Shown here piece after piece: positions 44,759-53,690 of a stretch of DNA of 64,000 bases. The translations under genes and the position numbers were made by a program. The stretch is from Thermus parvatiensis (GTDB lineage: Bacteria > Deinococcota > Deinococci > Deinococcales > Thermaceae), in assembly GCF_001535545.1 (NCBI RefSeq), contig NZ_CP014141.1:1178001-1242000 (forward strand), given 5' to 3'. Position 1 is the stretch's first letter. Each line of letters starts with the position of its first letter. The notes under the pieces were generated by a model. It did not search any database, was not told where the DNA came from, and saw only the letters and a list, made by a program, of their open reading frames with translations.

Positions 44759-44824
44759 ATGTGGACCCTAGGGCGCTACTTCGGCTTTTATTACCCCGCC
44801 GGGGGCGCCCTGCGGTCCGCGTAG
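44759..44824 (+). CDS. Aromatic-rich leader peptide of the aroF-tyrA operon
   Basis: A 21-codon frame runs from ATG at 44759 to TAG at 44822-44824. Its first twelve residues are MWTLGRYFGFYY: one Trp, two Phe and three Tyr. The rest is PAGGALRSA. It ends 60 bases before the DAHP synthase ATG. The density of codons for exactly the three end products of the pathway, together with the RNA stems that follow, marks it as an attenuation control peptide. Confidence 0.8.
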   Translation: MWTLGRYFGFYYPAGGALRSA

Positions 44825-44870
44825 GCCATACCGCGAAAAGGGCGCCCCCTAAAGGGGGCGCCCAAAGCTT
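44771..44870 (+). promoter_or_regulatory. Transcription attenuator: alternative antiterminator and terminator stems
   Basis: Four segments can be named. Segment 1 is GGGCGC (44771-44776), segment 2 GGGGGCGCCC (44801-44810), segment 3 GGGCGCCCCCT (44840-44850), segment 4 AGGGGGCGCCC (44853-44863) followed by AAAGCTTTT. Segments 3 and 4 form an 11-base-pair terminator. Segment 2 is identical to the core of segment 4 and can pair over 10 bases with segment 3 instead, giving an antiterminator. Segment 1 can pair with the last six bases of segment 2. A ribosome stalled on the Tyr/Phe codons (44777-44794) would cover segment 1 and free segment 2. Confidence 0.75.
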
Positions 44871-44884
44871 TTGGGAGGGAAGCC

Positions 44885-45919
44885 ATGTTGATCGTGATGA
44901 AGCGGGGGCACACGGAGGAGGAGCTTCAGGAGGTCGTCCGGGAAATAGAGAAGGTGGGCTACCGGCCCCACGTCTCCCGGGGCGTGGAGACCACCCTGGT
45001 GGGGGCCATCGGCCGGGGGCCCACCCCCGAGCTCATGGAGCACTTCCGGGCCCTGCCGGGAGTGGCCGAGGTCATCCCCATCTCCAAGCCCTGGAAGCTC
45101 GCGAGCCTCGAGGTCCAGCCCTTCCCCACGGTCCTGGAGTTCCCCACGGGGAAGACGGGGGGCGGCCACGTGATGGTGGCGGCGGGGCCTTGCGGGGTGG
45201 AGTCCCGGGAGCAGACCCTCAAGGCCGCCCACTACGTGAAGGCCCACGGGGCCCACATGCTCCGGGGGGGCGCCTTTAAACCCCGCACGAGCCCTTACGC
45301 TTTCCAGGGCCTGGGCCTCGAGGGCCTGAAGATCCTCGCCGAGGCCAAGAGGGAGACGGGCCTCCCCATCGTCACCGAGGTCCTCTCCCCGGAGCAGGTG
45401 GAGCTCGTGGCCGAGTACGCCGACGTCCTCCAGATCGGGGCGCGGAACGCCCAGAACTTTCCCCTGCTCCAGGCGGTGGGGGAGGCGGGGAAGCCCGTCC
45501 TCCTCAAGCGAGGGATGAGCATGACCCTGGAAGAGTTCCTCATGAGCGCGGAGTACATCCTCTCCCGGGGCAACATGCGGGTGATCCTCGTGGAGCGGGG
45601 CATCCGCACCTTTGAGAAGGCCACCCGCTTCACCTTAGACGTCGCCGCCGTGCCCGTCCTCAAGAGCTGGACCCACCTCCCCGTCTGGATAGACCCCTCC
45701 CACCCGGCGGGCAAGAGGGACTGGGTCATCCCCTTGGCCCTGGCGGGGCTCGCCGCGGGAGCGGACGGCCTCATCGTGGAGACCCACCCCGAGCCGGAAA
45801 AGGCCCTCTCCGACGCCGCCCAGCAGCTCCACGAGCACGAGTTCGCCGAGCTCATGGACAAGGTGCGCCGCCTGGTGGCCGCCCTGGACAAGACCCTCGC
45901 CGCCCCCGTCCTGGGATGA
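44885..45919 (+). CDS. aroF: 3-deoxy-7-phosphoheptulonate synthase (DAHP synthase, type I-beta)
   Basis: The 344-residue enzyme has an N-terminal ferredoxin-like regulatory domain (residues 1-70, MLIVMKRGHTEEELQEVVRE) and a TIM barrel with AAGPCGVESREQTLKAAHYV, RGGAFKPRTSPYAFQGLG, LQIGARNAQNF, LLKRGMSMTLEEFL, ILVERGIRTFE and PVWIDPSHPAGKRDW. It condenses PEP and erythrose-4-phosphate at the head of the shikimate pathway. In the Thermotoga relative with the same domain order, Tyr and Phe bind the N-terminal domain. Its control here appears double: by that domain and by the attenuator. GGGAGGGA precedes the ATG. Confidence 0.93.
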   Translation: MLIVMKRGHTEEELQEVVREIEKVGYRPHVSRGVETTLVGAIGRGPTPELMEHFRALPGVAEVIPISKPWKLASLEVQPFPTVLEFPTGKTGGGHVMVAAGPCGVESREQTLKAAHYVKAHGAHMLRGGAFKPRTSPYAFQGLGLEGLKILAEAKRETGLPIVTEVLSPEQVELVAEYADVLQIGARNAQNFPLLQAVGEAGKPVLLKRGMSMTLEEFLMSAEYILSRGNMRVILVERGIRTFEKATRFTLDVAAVPVLKSWTHLPVWIDPSHPAGKRDWVIPLALAGLAAGADGLIVETHPEPEKALSDAAQQLHEHEFAELMDKVRRLVAALDKTLAAPVLG

Positions 45920-46995
45920 GGCCCCTCTTCGGCAAAGTCGGGGTCTTCGGCGTGGGCCTTTTGGGCGGGAGCGTGGCCCTGGGGATTAAGGAGCGCTTCC
46001 TCGCCGAGGAGGTCCACGCCTACGACCAGGACCCTATGGCCCTGGAGAAGGCCCTCTTTCTCGGCGTGGCCGACCGGGTGCACACCGAGGTGGGCCCCTG
46101 GGTGGGGGAGCTTGACCTGGGGATCCTCGCGGCCCCCGTGGGGGCGCTGGCCGAGCTGGGGAAGGCCCTCGCCCCCTGGGCCCACCCGGAGAGCCTCTGG
46201 ACCGACGTGGGAAGCGTCAAGGCCAAGGTGGTGGCCGCCCTGGAAGGCCTCCTCCCCCACTACCTGGGGGGGCACCCCATGGCGGGAAGCGAACGGGCCG
46301 GGGTGGAGAACGCCCACGCCGGGCTTTTGCAGAACGCCGTCTGGGTCCTGACCCCCACGGAAAGGACGAGCCCCAGGGCCCGGGAGGGCGTGCGGCGGCT
46401 CGTGGAGGCCCTAGGGGCCTACCCCCTCGAGGTCCCTCCCCTCCTCCACGACGAGCTCGTGGCCCGCATCTCCCACCTCCCCTACCTCCTCGCCGTGGCC
46501 CTAAACCGCTTGGTGGCCCATAGCCCCCACAAGGACCTCCTCATGTTCCTGGCCGCCGGGGGCTTCCGCGACCTCACCCGGGTGGCCTCCGGCTCCCCCA
46601 GGATGAGCCGGGACATGGTGGTGGAGAACAAGGAGGCCCTGAAGGAGGCCATAGAGGAGCTCCGGGAGGTCCTCCTGGAGCTGGAAGGCCTCCTGGATGA
46701 GCCCGAAGGGTTGCTTCGGGCGGCGGAGGAGGCCAAGCGCACCCGGGACAGCCTCCCCATCGTGCGCCGAAGCCTCCTCCCCGAGATGCACGACCTCGTG
46801 GTCCAGGTGCCGGACCGGCCCGGGGAGATCGCCCGGATCGCCACCGCCCTGGGCGAGGCGGGGGTGAACATCAAGGACATAGAGGTCCTCACCATCCGGG
46901 AGGCGGCGGGGGCCCTCCGCCTCTCCTTCGCCACCCGGGAGGAGCGGGAAAGGGCCCGGCGCGTCCTCCAGGAGGCGGGCTACCGCCTGCCCTGA
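45916..46995 (+). CDS. tyrA: Prephenate dehydrogenase with ACT domain
   Basis: The 359-residue protein begins with VGVFGVGLLGGSVALGIKER (NAD site), has HPMAGSERAGVENAHAGLLQ with the catalytic His, HDELVARISHLPYLLAVAL in the helical dimer domain, and ends in an ACT domain (VQVPDRPGEIARIATALGEA, then GVNIKDIEVL). It oxidises prephenate to hydroxyphenylpyruvate for tyrosine; the ACT domain is likely to bind Tyr. The ATG overlaps the aroF stop by 4 bases, so it is under the same attenuator. Its end overlaps the convergent GGDEF gene by 16 bases. Confidence 0.92.
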   Translation: MRPLFGKVGVFGVGLLGGSVALGIKERFLAEEVHAYDQDPMALEKALFLGVADRVHTEVGPWVGELDLGILAAPVGALAELGKALAPWAHPESLWTDVGSVKAKVVAALEGLLPHYLGGHPMAGSERAGVENAHAGLLQNAVWVLTPTERTSPRAREGVRRLVEALGAYPLEVPPLLHDELVARISHLPYLLAVALNRLVAHSPHKDLLMFLAAGGFRDLTRVASGSPRMSRDMVVENKEALKEAIEELREVLLELEGLLDEPEGLLRAAEEAKRTRDSLPIVRRSLLPEMHDLVVQVPDRPGEIARIATALGEAGVNIKDIEVLTIREAAGALRLSFATREERERARRVLQEAGYRLP

Positions 46996-47928
46996 GGCGG
47001 GGCGAGGACCACCCGGCCCTTCCCCAGAGCCTTGGCCCGGTAGAGGGCCTGGTCGGCCCGGAGGAAGAGGTCCTCGAGGTCCCCCGCGTACACGGCCACC
47101 CCCAGGCTCGCCGAGACCCCTTCCTCCCGGAGGCGGCGCCCAAGCCGCTCCGCCACCTCCACCGCCTCCTTCTCTCCCGTCCCCGGGAGGAGGACGGCGA
47201 ACTCGTCCCCGCCCCACCGGGCCACGAGGTCCCCCGGCGCACCCCCGAGACCAGGGCCTGGGCCAGCCGCCTGAGGTACCGGTCCCCCTCCTTGTGGCCC
47301 CGCTCGTCGTTTACCTGCTTGAAGCCGTCCAAGTCCAAAAGGACCAGGGCGAAGGGGGGCCCGCCCCGCTCCACCCGGGCCGCCTCCCGCTCTAGGGCCA
47401 TCTCCAAGGCCCTGCGGTTGGGGAGGCCCGTGAGGGGACAAGTGAGGGCCCGCTCCCGCCAGAAGCGCACCTGGCCGTAGAGCTCCCGGAAGCGGGCGAG
47501 GAGCAGGGTGAGGGCGAGGAGGACGGGCTGGCTTGAAGCGAAGTGCCCCCAAGGCCAGGTGGGCCCCCCGCGGCCCAAAGGGCGAAGGCGGAGAGGAGCG
47601 CCGCCCAAAGGAGGCCCAAGGCCAAGGCCGGGGGGAGAGGGTAGGCGAAGGCCAGGAGGAGGTAGAGGGAGGGAGACCAGAAGCCCACCGCCCAGGGGAA
47701 GTCCCTTCCTCGCCAAAGTTCAAAGAGAAGGTAAGCCCCCAGGGCGTGGGCCAAGAGGCGAGGGGCCCGCCTCGGCCCCTGGAGAAGGGCGAGCCCAAAA
47801 AGGAGGGCGAAGAGAAGGTAAACCCCCCACTCCCCGCCCCTAGGCGGATGCCAGAAGAGCTGAAGCCCGATGCCCAAAGGAAGGCCCACCCAGGCGAGGA
47901 CATAAAAGAGGCGGTAGAGGCCTTCCAT
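46980..47928 (-). CDS. Diguanylate cyclase with N-terminal membrane domain (two one-base losses)
   Basis: Three frames join into one protein of about 316 residues: about six membrane helices (RLFYVLAWVGLPLGIGLQLF and on), then a GGDEF domain with LTGLPNRRALEMALEREAAR, FALVLLDLDGFKQVNDERGH, the signature RWGGDEFAVLLPG and the ending ADQALYRAKALGKGRVVL. The I-site RxxD before GGDEF is not obvious. It makes cyclic di-GMP in response to a membrane signal. The breaks lie in C6 at 47563-47568 and C5 at 47231-47235 on the plus strand. CATAAT stands 6 nt before the ATG. Confidence 0.82.
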
Positions 47929-47980
47929 GGCCCCATTATGGCCTCCCCGCCGTCAAAACGCCGTGAAAAACAAACAGGGC

Positions 47981-49334
47981 TTAGGGAAGGACCTTCCCTG
48001 GGTTGAAGAGGCCCAGGGGGTCCAGCGCCTCCTTGACCCGGTGGAGCGCCCCCAGGGTCTCGGGGTCCACCGCCTCCAGCATGAAGTCCCGCTTCATGAG
48101 GCCGATGCCGTGCTCCCCGGAGAGCACCCCCCCGTGCCTCAAGGCCACCCGGGCGATCTCGTGGGCGAGCTCCCAGACCTTCTCCTCACTCTCCTTCCTG
48201 GGGTCAAAGAGGATGTTGGGGTGGAGGTTCCCGTCCCCAATGTGGCCGAACTGCACCACCACGAGGCCGAAGGCCTTCCCCAAAGCCTCAATCTCCCGCA
48301 CCACCTGGGGCAGGGCCGAGCGGGGCACGGCGATGTCCTCGTTCACCCGCTTGGGACGGATGCGGCCCAGGGCGGGGCTCACCGCCCGCCTGGCCCGCCA
48401 GAGGGCCTCGGCCTCCGCCTCGCCCGCCGCGCGGACCACCTCGGCCCCGTGACGGCGGGCGCTCGCCTCCACTAGGGAAAGCTCCTCCTCCACGAGGTCC
48501 GCCTCCTCCCCGTCCGTCTCCACCAGGAGGAGGGCCCGGCCCCGGGGCAGGCCCATCCTCAGGTAGTCCTCCACGGCGCCCGCGCAGGCCGGGTCCATGA
48601 ACTCCATGCGGGCAGGCACGGCCCCCGAGGCCACCGCCTCGGAGACCGCCTCGGCCAGGGGCTCCACCCCGGGGAAGTGGGCCAGGAGGGCGGCCCGGTG
48701 CCGGGGCAAGGGGAGGAGGCGGAGCCTCGCCCCCGTCACCAGGCCCAAGGTCCCCTCCGAGCCGATGAGGAGGCCCGGCAGGTCGTAGGCGGCGCGCCCC
48801 TGGCGCTGGATTCCGCCCTCGTCGTCCACCCACTCCAGCTCCAAAACGTAGTCCCCGGTAACCCCGTACTTGAAGCAGAGGGGCCCCCCGGCGTTCTCCG
48901 CCAGGTTCCCCCCAGGGTGCTGGTGCGGTAGGAGGCGGGGTCCGGGGGGTAGAAGAGGCCATAGGGCCTCGCCGCCTCGGAGACCCGGGCCGTGGTCACC
49001 CCGGGCTCGGCCCAGGCCGTCTGGGTGTGGGGGTCCACCTCGAGGCGGGTCATCCGGGTGAAGGCCACCACGATGGCCCCCTCCTCCGGGACCGCCCCGC
49101 CGGAGAGGCCGCTTCCCGCCCCCGGGGCACCAGCGCCACCCCGTGCCGCCGGGCCAGGCGGACCAAAGCGGCCACCTCCTCCCGGCTTTCGGGCAGGACC
49201 ACGGCCAAGGGTTCAGGCCCCACCAGGATGGCGTCGTAGCGGTAGACCTCCTTCGCCGCCCGGGAAAGGAGGGCCCGGGGGCCGAAAAGCGCCTTGAGCT
49301 CGTCCAGAACCCCTTGCGCCCGGGAAAGCGCCAT
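47981..49334 (-). CDS. glcD: FAD-linked oxidase, glycolate oxidase GlcD-like (two one-base losses)
   Basis: The corrected protein (about 452 residues) has the PCMH-type FAD domain ([88 protein letters not shown]) and the C-terminal cap with [18 protein letters not shown] and [19 protein letters not shown]. It oxidises glycolate or D-lactate; the partner GlcE/GlcF genes are not adjacent. The breaks are in C5 at 49119-49123 and C6 at 48908-48913 (plus strand). TAGCCT lies 6 nt before the ATG. Confidence 0.85.
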
Positions 49335-49343
49335 GGGCTTAGG

Positions 49344-49793
49344 CTACCAGGAGGGGTCGCAAAAGGACGTGGAATCGGGCCTCACCACGTTCACGGCGCC
49401 CACATAAGGCCCCAGGACTCCGCCCCGCACTCCCCGCACCCAGAGGCGCCTATCGGGCCTCACCTCTATACCCTGCGTCCCAGCCCCCAACACCCGGCCT
49501 TCGGGGCTCACCGTGAGAAAACCCCGGACCTCGGGCCCAGCGAAAGGCCTCTCAAGGTATAGGGTCTCCTCCTCCAAGGCCTCGGAGGGAGGGGTGCCGT
49601 CGGGCACCCAGTAAAACAAAAGCCCCTCCACCCAGCCGTCCAGGGTGAGGCGGAAGTCCAACTGGGTGTTCCCTTGCGTGCAGTAGGTGGGCTGGGTCTC
49701 CAAGCGCACGATCTTGTAGGGTAAGCGCACCTCCACCGTAAGGGCACAGGCGGCGAGCAAAAGGCCGATCCCGAAAAGCCCTAAGGTCCGCAT
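49344..49793 (-). CDS. Small lipoprotein of unknown function
   Basis: The 149-residue protein starts with [20 protein letters not shown], a lipoprotein signal with lipobox LLAAC. The rest is beta-rich ([40 protein letters not shown]) with two more cysteines (in TYCTQ and SFCDP), which could form a disulfide. I recognise no family. TATGCT stands 6 nt before the ATG on the minus strand, implying a leaderless mRNA. It is 9 bases upstream of glcD. Confidence 0.65.
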   Translation of the reverse strand: MRTLGLFGIGLLLAACALTVEVRLPYKIVRLETQPTYCTQGNTQLDFRLTLDGWVEGLLFYWVPDGTPPSEALEEETLYLERPFAGPEVRGFLTVSPEGRVLGAGTQGIEVRPDRRLWVRGVRGGVLGPYVGAVNVVRPDSTSFCDPSW

Positions 49794-49829
49794 ATTTTCA
49801 GCATATGCCCCTTTGAGGTCCCCGGGGAG

Positions 49830-49858
49830 TTGGAAGCGGGTAAACCCGCCTTTAGACT
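49830..49858 (+). promoter_or_regulatory. Promoter of the EVE-domain gene with a palindromic spacer
   Basis: TTGGAA (49830-49835) and TAGACT (49853-49858) are 17 bases apart and the ATG follows 7 nt later. The spacer contains GCGGGTAAACCCGC, a perfect inverted repeat around AA, between the two promoter elements, where a bound regulator would block polymerase. Confidence 0.55.
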
Positions 49859-49865
49859 GCGAAGC

Positions 49866-50318
49866 ATGGCCTACTGGCTCTTGAAGTCCGAACCCCAGGT
49901 GTACGGCATTGAGGACCTTGAGCGGGAAGGCCGGGCCATCTGGGACGGGGTGCGGAACTACCAGGCCCGGAACTACCTGATGGAGATGCAAGAAGGGGAC
50001 CTCTGCTTCTTCTACCACTCGTCCGCCACCCCTCCGGGCATCGTGGGGCTCTGCCGGGTGGTGGCCACCCGCCTTCCCGACCCCACCCAGTTTGACCCGG
50101 AAAGCCCCTACTACGACCCTAAGGCCACGCCGGAGAAGCCCCGCTGGTACACGGTGGAGGTGGCCTTCGTGGAGAAGTGGCCCCTCGTCCCCCTCGCCGA
50201 GCTCAAGGCCCTCTTCCCCCCGGACCACCCCCTGGTGAAGCGGGGAAACCGGCTTTCCGTGATGCCGGTTCCCCCGGAGGTGGCGGAAGCCCTTATTGCA
50301 CGGAGAGGGTCCCGATGA
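49866..50318 (+). CDS. EVE-domain protein
   Basis: From the ATG at 49866 the protein is 150 residues with the EVE signature: YWLLKSEPQVYGIEDLEREG, IWDGVRNYQARNYLMEMQEG, CFFYHSSATPPGIVGLCRVV, YDPKATPEKPRWYTVEVAFV. EVE domains are PUA/YTH-like and bind modified bases in RNA or DNA. The bacterial role is not settled; many lie near restriction or other defence genes, which is not the case here. A longer start at 49830 is excluded by the promoter position. Its last 26 bases overlap the end of pilC. Confidence 0.9.
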   Translation: MAYWLLKSEPQVYGIEDLEREGRAIWDGVRNYQARNYLMEMQEGDLCFFYHSSATPPGIVGLCRVVATRLPDPTQFDPESPYYDPKATPEKPRWYTVEVAFVEKWPLVPLAELKALFPPDHPLVKRGNRLSVMPVPPEVAEALIARRGSR

Positions 50319-51512
50319 TCTTGAAGAGGGGCAGGAACATCCCCGCCACGATCATGCCCACGATGACGCCCAGGAAGATGATCATGAGGGGCTCAATGGC
50401 CGCGGTGAGGCTCGCCACCGCCTCGTCCACCTCCCGCTCGTAGAAGTCAGCGATCTTGGAGAGCAGGGTGTCCAGGGCACCCGTCTCCTCGCCGATGGCC
50501 ACCATGGAGCTCACCATGGGGGGGAAGACGAAGGGGTGCTGGGCCAGGGTGAGGTTCAGGGGATCGCCCTGTTGAATCTTGAGCTTGGCGGCCTCCACGA
50601 TCTCCTCCACCACGCGGTTGCCCGCCGTGCCCTTGGTGATATCCAGAGCCTCCACGATGTTCACCCCGCTTGAGAGGAGGAGGGCCAGGGTGCGGGAAAA
50701 GCGGGCCACCGCGGTCTTGCGGTTGAGGTCGCCGAAGACGGGGAGGCGGAGCTTAAGGCGGTCAATGACCCTACGCCCCTGGGGGGTGCCGTAATACCAG
50801 CGGTAGGCGAAAAAGAGGGCCAAGGCGAGGAGGAGAAGGGGCAGGGTGGCCGCCCTAAGAAGGTCGGAGACGGCGATGAGGAAGCGGGTGAGGAGGGGAA
50901 GCTCGGAGCCTAAATCCGTGAGGATCTGGGCGAACTGGGGCACGATCCCCGTGAGGAGGAAGTAGGCCACGCCCACGGCGAAGACAAAGACGATGACCGG
51001 GTAGGTCATGGCGCTCCGGATCTTGCCCCTTAGCTCCAGCTCTTTCTCCAGGAAGGTTGCCAGGCGGTCCAGGATGACGTCCAGGCCCCCGAGGTCTCCC
51101 CCGCCCGCACCAGGTTCACGTAGAGGCGGGAGAAGAGCTTGTGCTTGGAGAGGGCCTCGGAGAAGGCCATGCCGCCCTCTATGTCCGCGCGCACCTGCTT
51201 GAGGATCTCCCGGAACTTCTTGTTCTCCGTCTGGCGCTCCAGGATGGCCAGGGACTGAAGAAGGGTGAGGCCCGCCCCCAGCATGGTGGCGAGCTGCCGG
51301 GAGAAGATGGCGAGGTCCTTGAGGCCGGGGCCCCTCTCCAAGGCGGGAAGGCGCACCTCCGCCTGCAGGCCCTTCCCCGGCTCCTTGATCTCGGCCACGA
51401 AGAGGCCCCGGTCGCGGAGGAGCCTCGCGGCGGTGCGGAGGTCCTCGGCCTCAATAGTGGCCTCCACCAGACGGCCCTGGCGGTCCCGGGCCTTATACTG
51501 GTAGACCGGCAT
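50293..51512 (-). CDS. pilC: Type IV pilus inner-membrane platform protein PilC (one lost base)
   Basis: The joined frames give about 406 residues: PVYQYKARDRQGRLVEATIE at the N-terminus, a first GspF domain (SRQLATMLGAGLTLLQSLAI, NLVRAGETSGGLDVILDRLA) and a second (FSRTLALLLSSGVNIVEALD, MVAIGEETGALDTLLSKIAD), with three membrane helices. PilC is the platform on which pilus ATPases act and is needed for twitching and DNA uptake. The break is in C5 at 51086-51090 on the plus strand. The ATG at 51512 has TATACT 6 nt upstream and overlaps the start codon of the divergent gene. Confidence 0.9.
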
Positions 51513-51524
51513 GGAAAGAGTATA
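51494..51524. promoter_or_regulatory. Divergent -10 boxes with overlapping start codons (pilC and sua5)
   Basis: TATACT occurs on the plus strand at 51494-51499 and on the minus strand at 51524-51519. The pilC ATG (51512-51510) and the ATG of the plus-strand gene (51511-51513) share two base pairs. The minus -10 is 6 nt from its ATG, so it must lie within the coding sequence of the plus-strand gene; the plus -10 lies within pilC. Confidence 0.6.
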
Positions 51525-52097
51525 CCAGGAGGCCCTGGCCAAAGCGGCGGAGACCCTCAAGGGAGGGGGTCTGGTGGCCTTCCCCACGGACACGGTCTGG
51601 GGGGTGCTCGCCCTCATGGAGGACGAGGCCGCTTGCAAGAGGATCTACGAGGTCAAGGGTAGGCCCGAGAGCAAGCCCCTGCAGGTGCTGGTGGCGGACC
51701 TGGAAAGCGCCCTGAAGCTCGCCGAGCTTGGAACCCTTGAGAAAAAGTTCCTGCGCCTGGCGAAAGCCTTCTGGCCCGGCGGGCTCACCGTGGTGGTTCC
51801 CGGGAAGGCCACCCCCCCTGGATCAGCCGGGACGGCTCCGTGGGCCTGAGGATGCCGGCCCACGAGACCCTGCGGGAACTCCTCCGCCGGGTGGGGGGGC
51901 ATGTGGCCGCCACCAGCCTGAACCGGAGCGGCGAGCCCCCTGTGCGCACGGAGGCCGAGGCCCGGACCTTTGCCGTGGACTACGTCTTCCCCGGGGAGGC
52001 GGGGGGGCTCGCCTCCAGCGTGGTGGACCTCCGCACCGGGGAGGTCCTGCGGGAAGGGGCGATCCCCAAGGAGGCCCTTCTCGCCTACCTCCGGTAG
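51511..52097 (+). CDS. Threonylcarbamoyl-AMP synthase, YrdC/Sua5 family (one lost C)
   Basis: The corrected protein (about 195 residues) has the YrdC core: GGLVAFPTDTVWGVLALMED, IYEVKGRPESKPLQVLVADL, FWPGGLTVVVPGKATPPWIS, VGLRMPAHETLRELLRRVGG and VAATSLNRSGEPPVRT. It makes threonylcarbamoyl-AMP for the t6A37 base of tRNAs that read ANN codons. The break is in C7 at 51812-51818. It is followed after 3 bases by scpB. Confidence 0.9.
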
Positions 52098-52100
52098 GCC

Positions 52101-52633
52101 ATGGAGGAAGCCCCGAGCCTCAAAACCCTCCTCCTCGCCGTCCTCTTCGCCGCGGGAAGGCCCGTGGCCCTCAAGGAGCTTAGGGCCCTGGGCCACCCCG
52201 AGGAGGCCGTTCTCCGCGCCCTCAAGGCCCTGGAGCGGGACCTCGAGGCCGGCCACCTGGGCGTGGCCCTGGAGCGGGTGGCGGGGGGTGGCGGCTCGTG
52301 GTCCACCCCAAGGCCTTGGAGGCGGTGGAGCGCGTCCTTAAGCCCTCCCCGCCCAGGCTCTCCCGGGCGGCCCTCGAGGTCCTGGCCCTCGTGGCCTACC
52401 ACCAGCCCGTGACCCGGGCGGAGCTTGAGGCCATGCGGGGAAGGAGCGTGGAGGGCGTCCTGGAAAGCCTCTTGGAACGGGGCCTCGTCCGGGTGGTGGG
52501 GGAGAAGGAAGCCCCCGGCCGCCCCAAGCTCTACGGCACCACGGAGCGCTTTCTGGAGGTCTTCGGCCTGGAGAGCCTAGAAGACCTCCCCCCGCTCAGG
52601 GAGGACGGCCCACCCCTCCTCCTCCGCGGCTAG
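52101..52633 (+). CDS. scpB: Segregation and condensation protein B (one lost G)
   Basis: The joined frames give about 177 residues with two winged-helix domains: LKTLLLAVLFAAGRPVALKE, then LEVLALVAYHQPVTRAELEA, MRGRSVEGVLESLLERGLVR and GRPKLYGTTERFLEVFGLES, the ScpB hallmark ending. ScpB dimers join ScpA and SMC in chromosome compaction. The break is in G6 at 52283-52288; an extra G gives VAGGWRLVVHPKALEAVER. scpA is not visible next to it. Its last 57 bases overlap the opposite-strand PIG-L gene. Confidence 0.9.
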
Positions 52634-53657
52634 GGCCTCCCGGGCGGGGACGGGGAGGGGGCTAAAGAGCTCGTTCTGCCGCACGAAGGCCAGGAGAAAG
52701 CGGCCCAAGAGGCGCATCTGGCTTTTGTGGGCCCGGATGGCCTTCTCCTTGAGGCGGACCTCCTCCTCGCTCAAGGGGAAGCGCTGCCAGGGAAGCCCCC
52801 GGCCTCGAGGGGGCGGGTAGAGGGGAAGCCTGGGGTGGAGGCCCTTGGGCAAAGGGTACTGGTACCCCCGTGGACGATGTAGTAGAGGAGGCGGTCCTCC
52901 AAGCCGAGAAGGGCCGCCGCCCGCATGCCGAAGTAGGCCGTGGCCTGGTGGTCCCGGTGGGCGTCCAAAGGGCTTGGCAGGAGGATCCGGGTGGGCCTGA
53001 AGGACCGCAAGACCTCCACCAAGAGGGCCTCCAGGGCCTTCCCCGTGTAGGGGAGGCCCGGCTGGTGGCACCCCGGGTAGGCCACCGCCTTAAGCCCCGT
53101 GTAGGGGCTCTCGTAGGGCAGGTAGTAGTGGGTGGTAAAGAGGGGGTAGAGGCCCTGGTCGGGAAAGCCCAGGAAGAGGGCGCTTTCCTGGGGAAGGCCC
53201 AAGGCCTCGAGGCCCCGCCTGGCCTCCACCATCCGCCTCAGGGCCAGGCGGCGCAGGGCCTTTGGGGAAGGAAGCGGGCTTCCCGCCGCCAGGTCAAAGG
53301 CGTCCCCCGAGGTGAGGTAGACCACCCTCACCTCCCCCCCTTCCCGCGCCACCCGCCCCATGAGCCCCCCGCGGCCAGCACCTCGTCGTCGGGGTGGGGG
53401 GCGAGCACGAGGAGGCGCTCGCCCGAAAGGGGCGGGGGAAAAAGGGGGAGGCGCCGGACCCGGGCCGAGGCCACGAGGGCGTGGTAGCCGGCGAAGAGGA
53501 AGCGGCCGTTGATGAAGGCCCAGACCCCGAGGGCCGCCGCCAGGACCATGAGCCGTTCCGCCCAGAGGAGGCCCAGCCACAGGCGCGCCGCCTCCGCCAC
53601 CCCCAGGTAGAGGACGAGGAGGAGGACGAGCCACTGCCAGGGCCTAAGCCGACGCAT
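52577..53657 (-). CDS. PIG-L (LmbE-like) deacetylase with N-terminal membrane anchor (two lost bases)
   Basis: The three frames join to about 360 residues: two membrane helices (WQWLVLLLVLYLGVAEAARL, LMVLAAALGVWAFINGRFLF), then a PIG-L domain with LVLAPHPDDEVLAAGG (zinc site HPDD), VVYLTSGDAFDL, LGFPDQGLYPL and ILLPSPLDAHRDHQATAYFG (second zinc His). Members remove acetyl groups from N-acetylglucosamine-type substrates, for example in bacillithiol, glycolipid or cell-wall pathways. Breaks are in C6 at 53365-53370 and C5 at 52865-52869 (plus strand). TAAAAT stands 6 nt before the ATG. Confidence 0.85.
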
Positions 53658-53690
53658 GGGGGCATTTTACGGGGCCTATAGACTGGGGGC

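Noticed and set aside
44840..44870. Simple terminator for the upstream glyoxalase-fold gene
   Set aside because: It is about 100 bases past that gene, behind a promoter and an aromatic leader peptide, and its 5' arm has a perfect alternative partner. Attenuation is a better reading.
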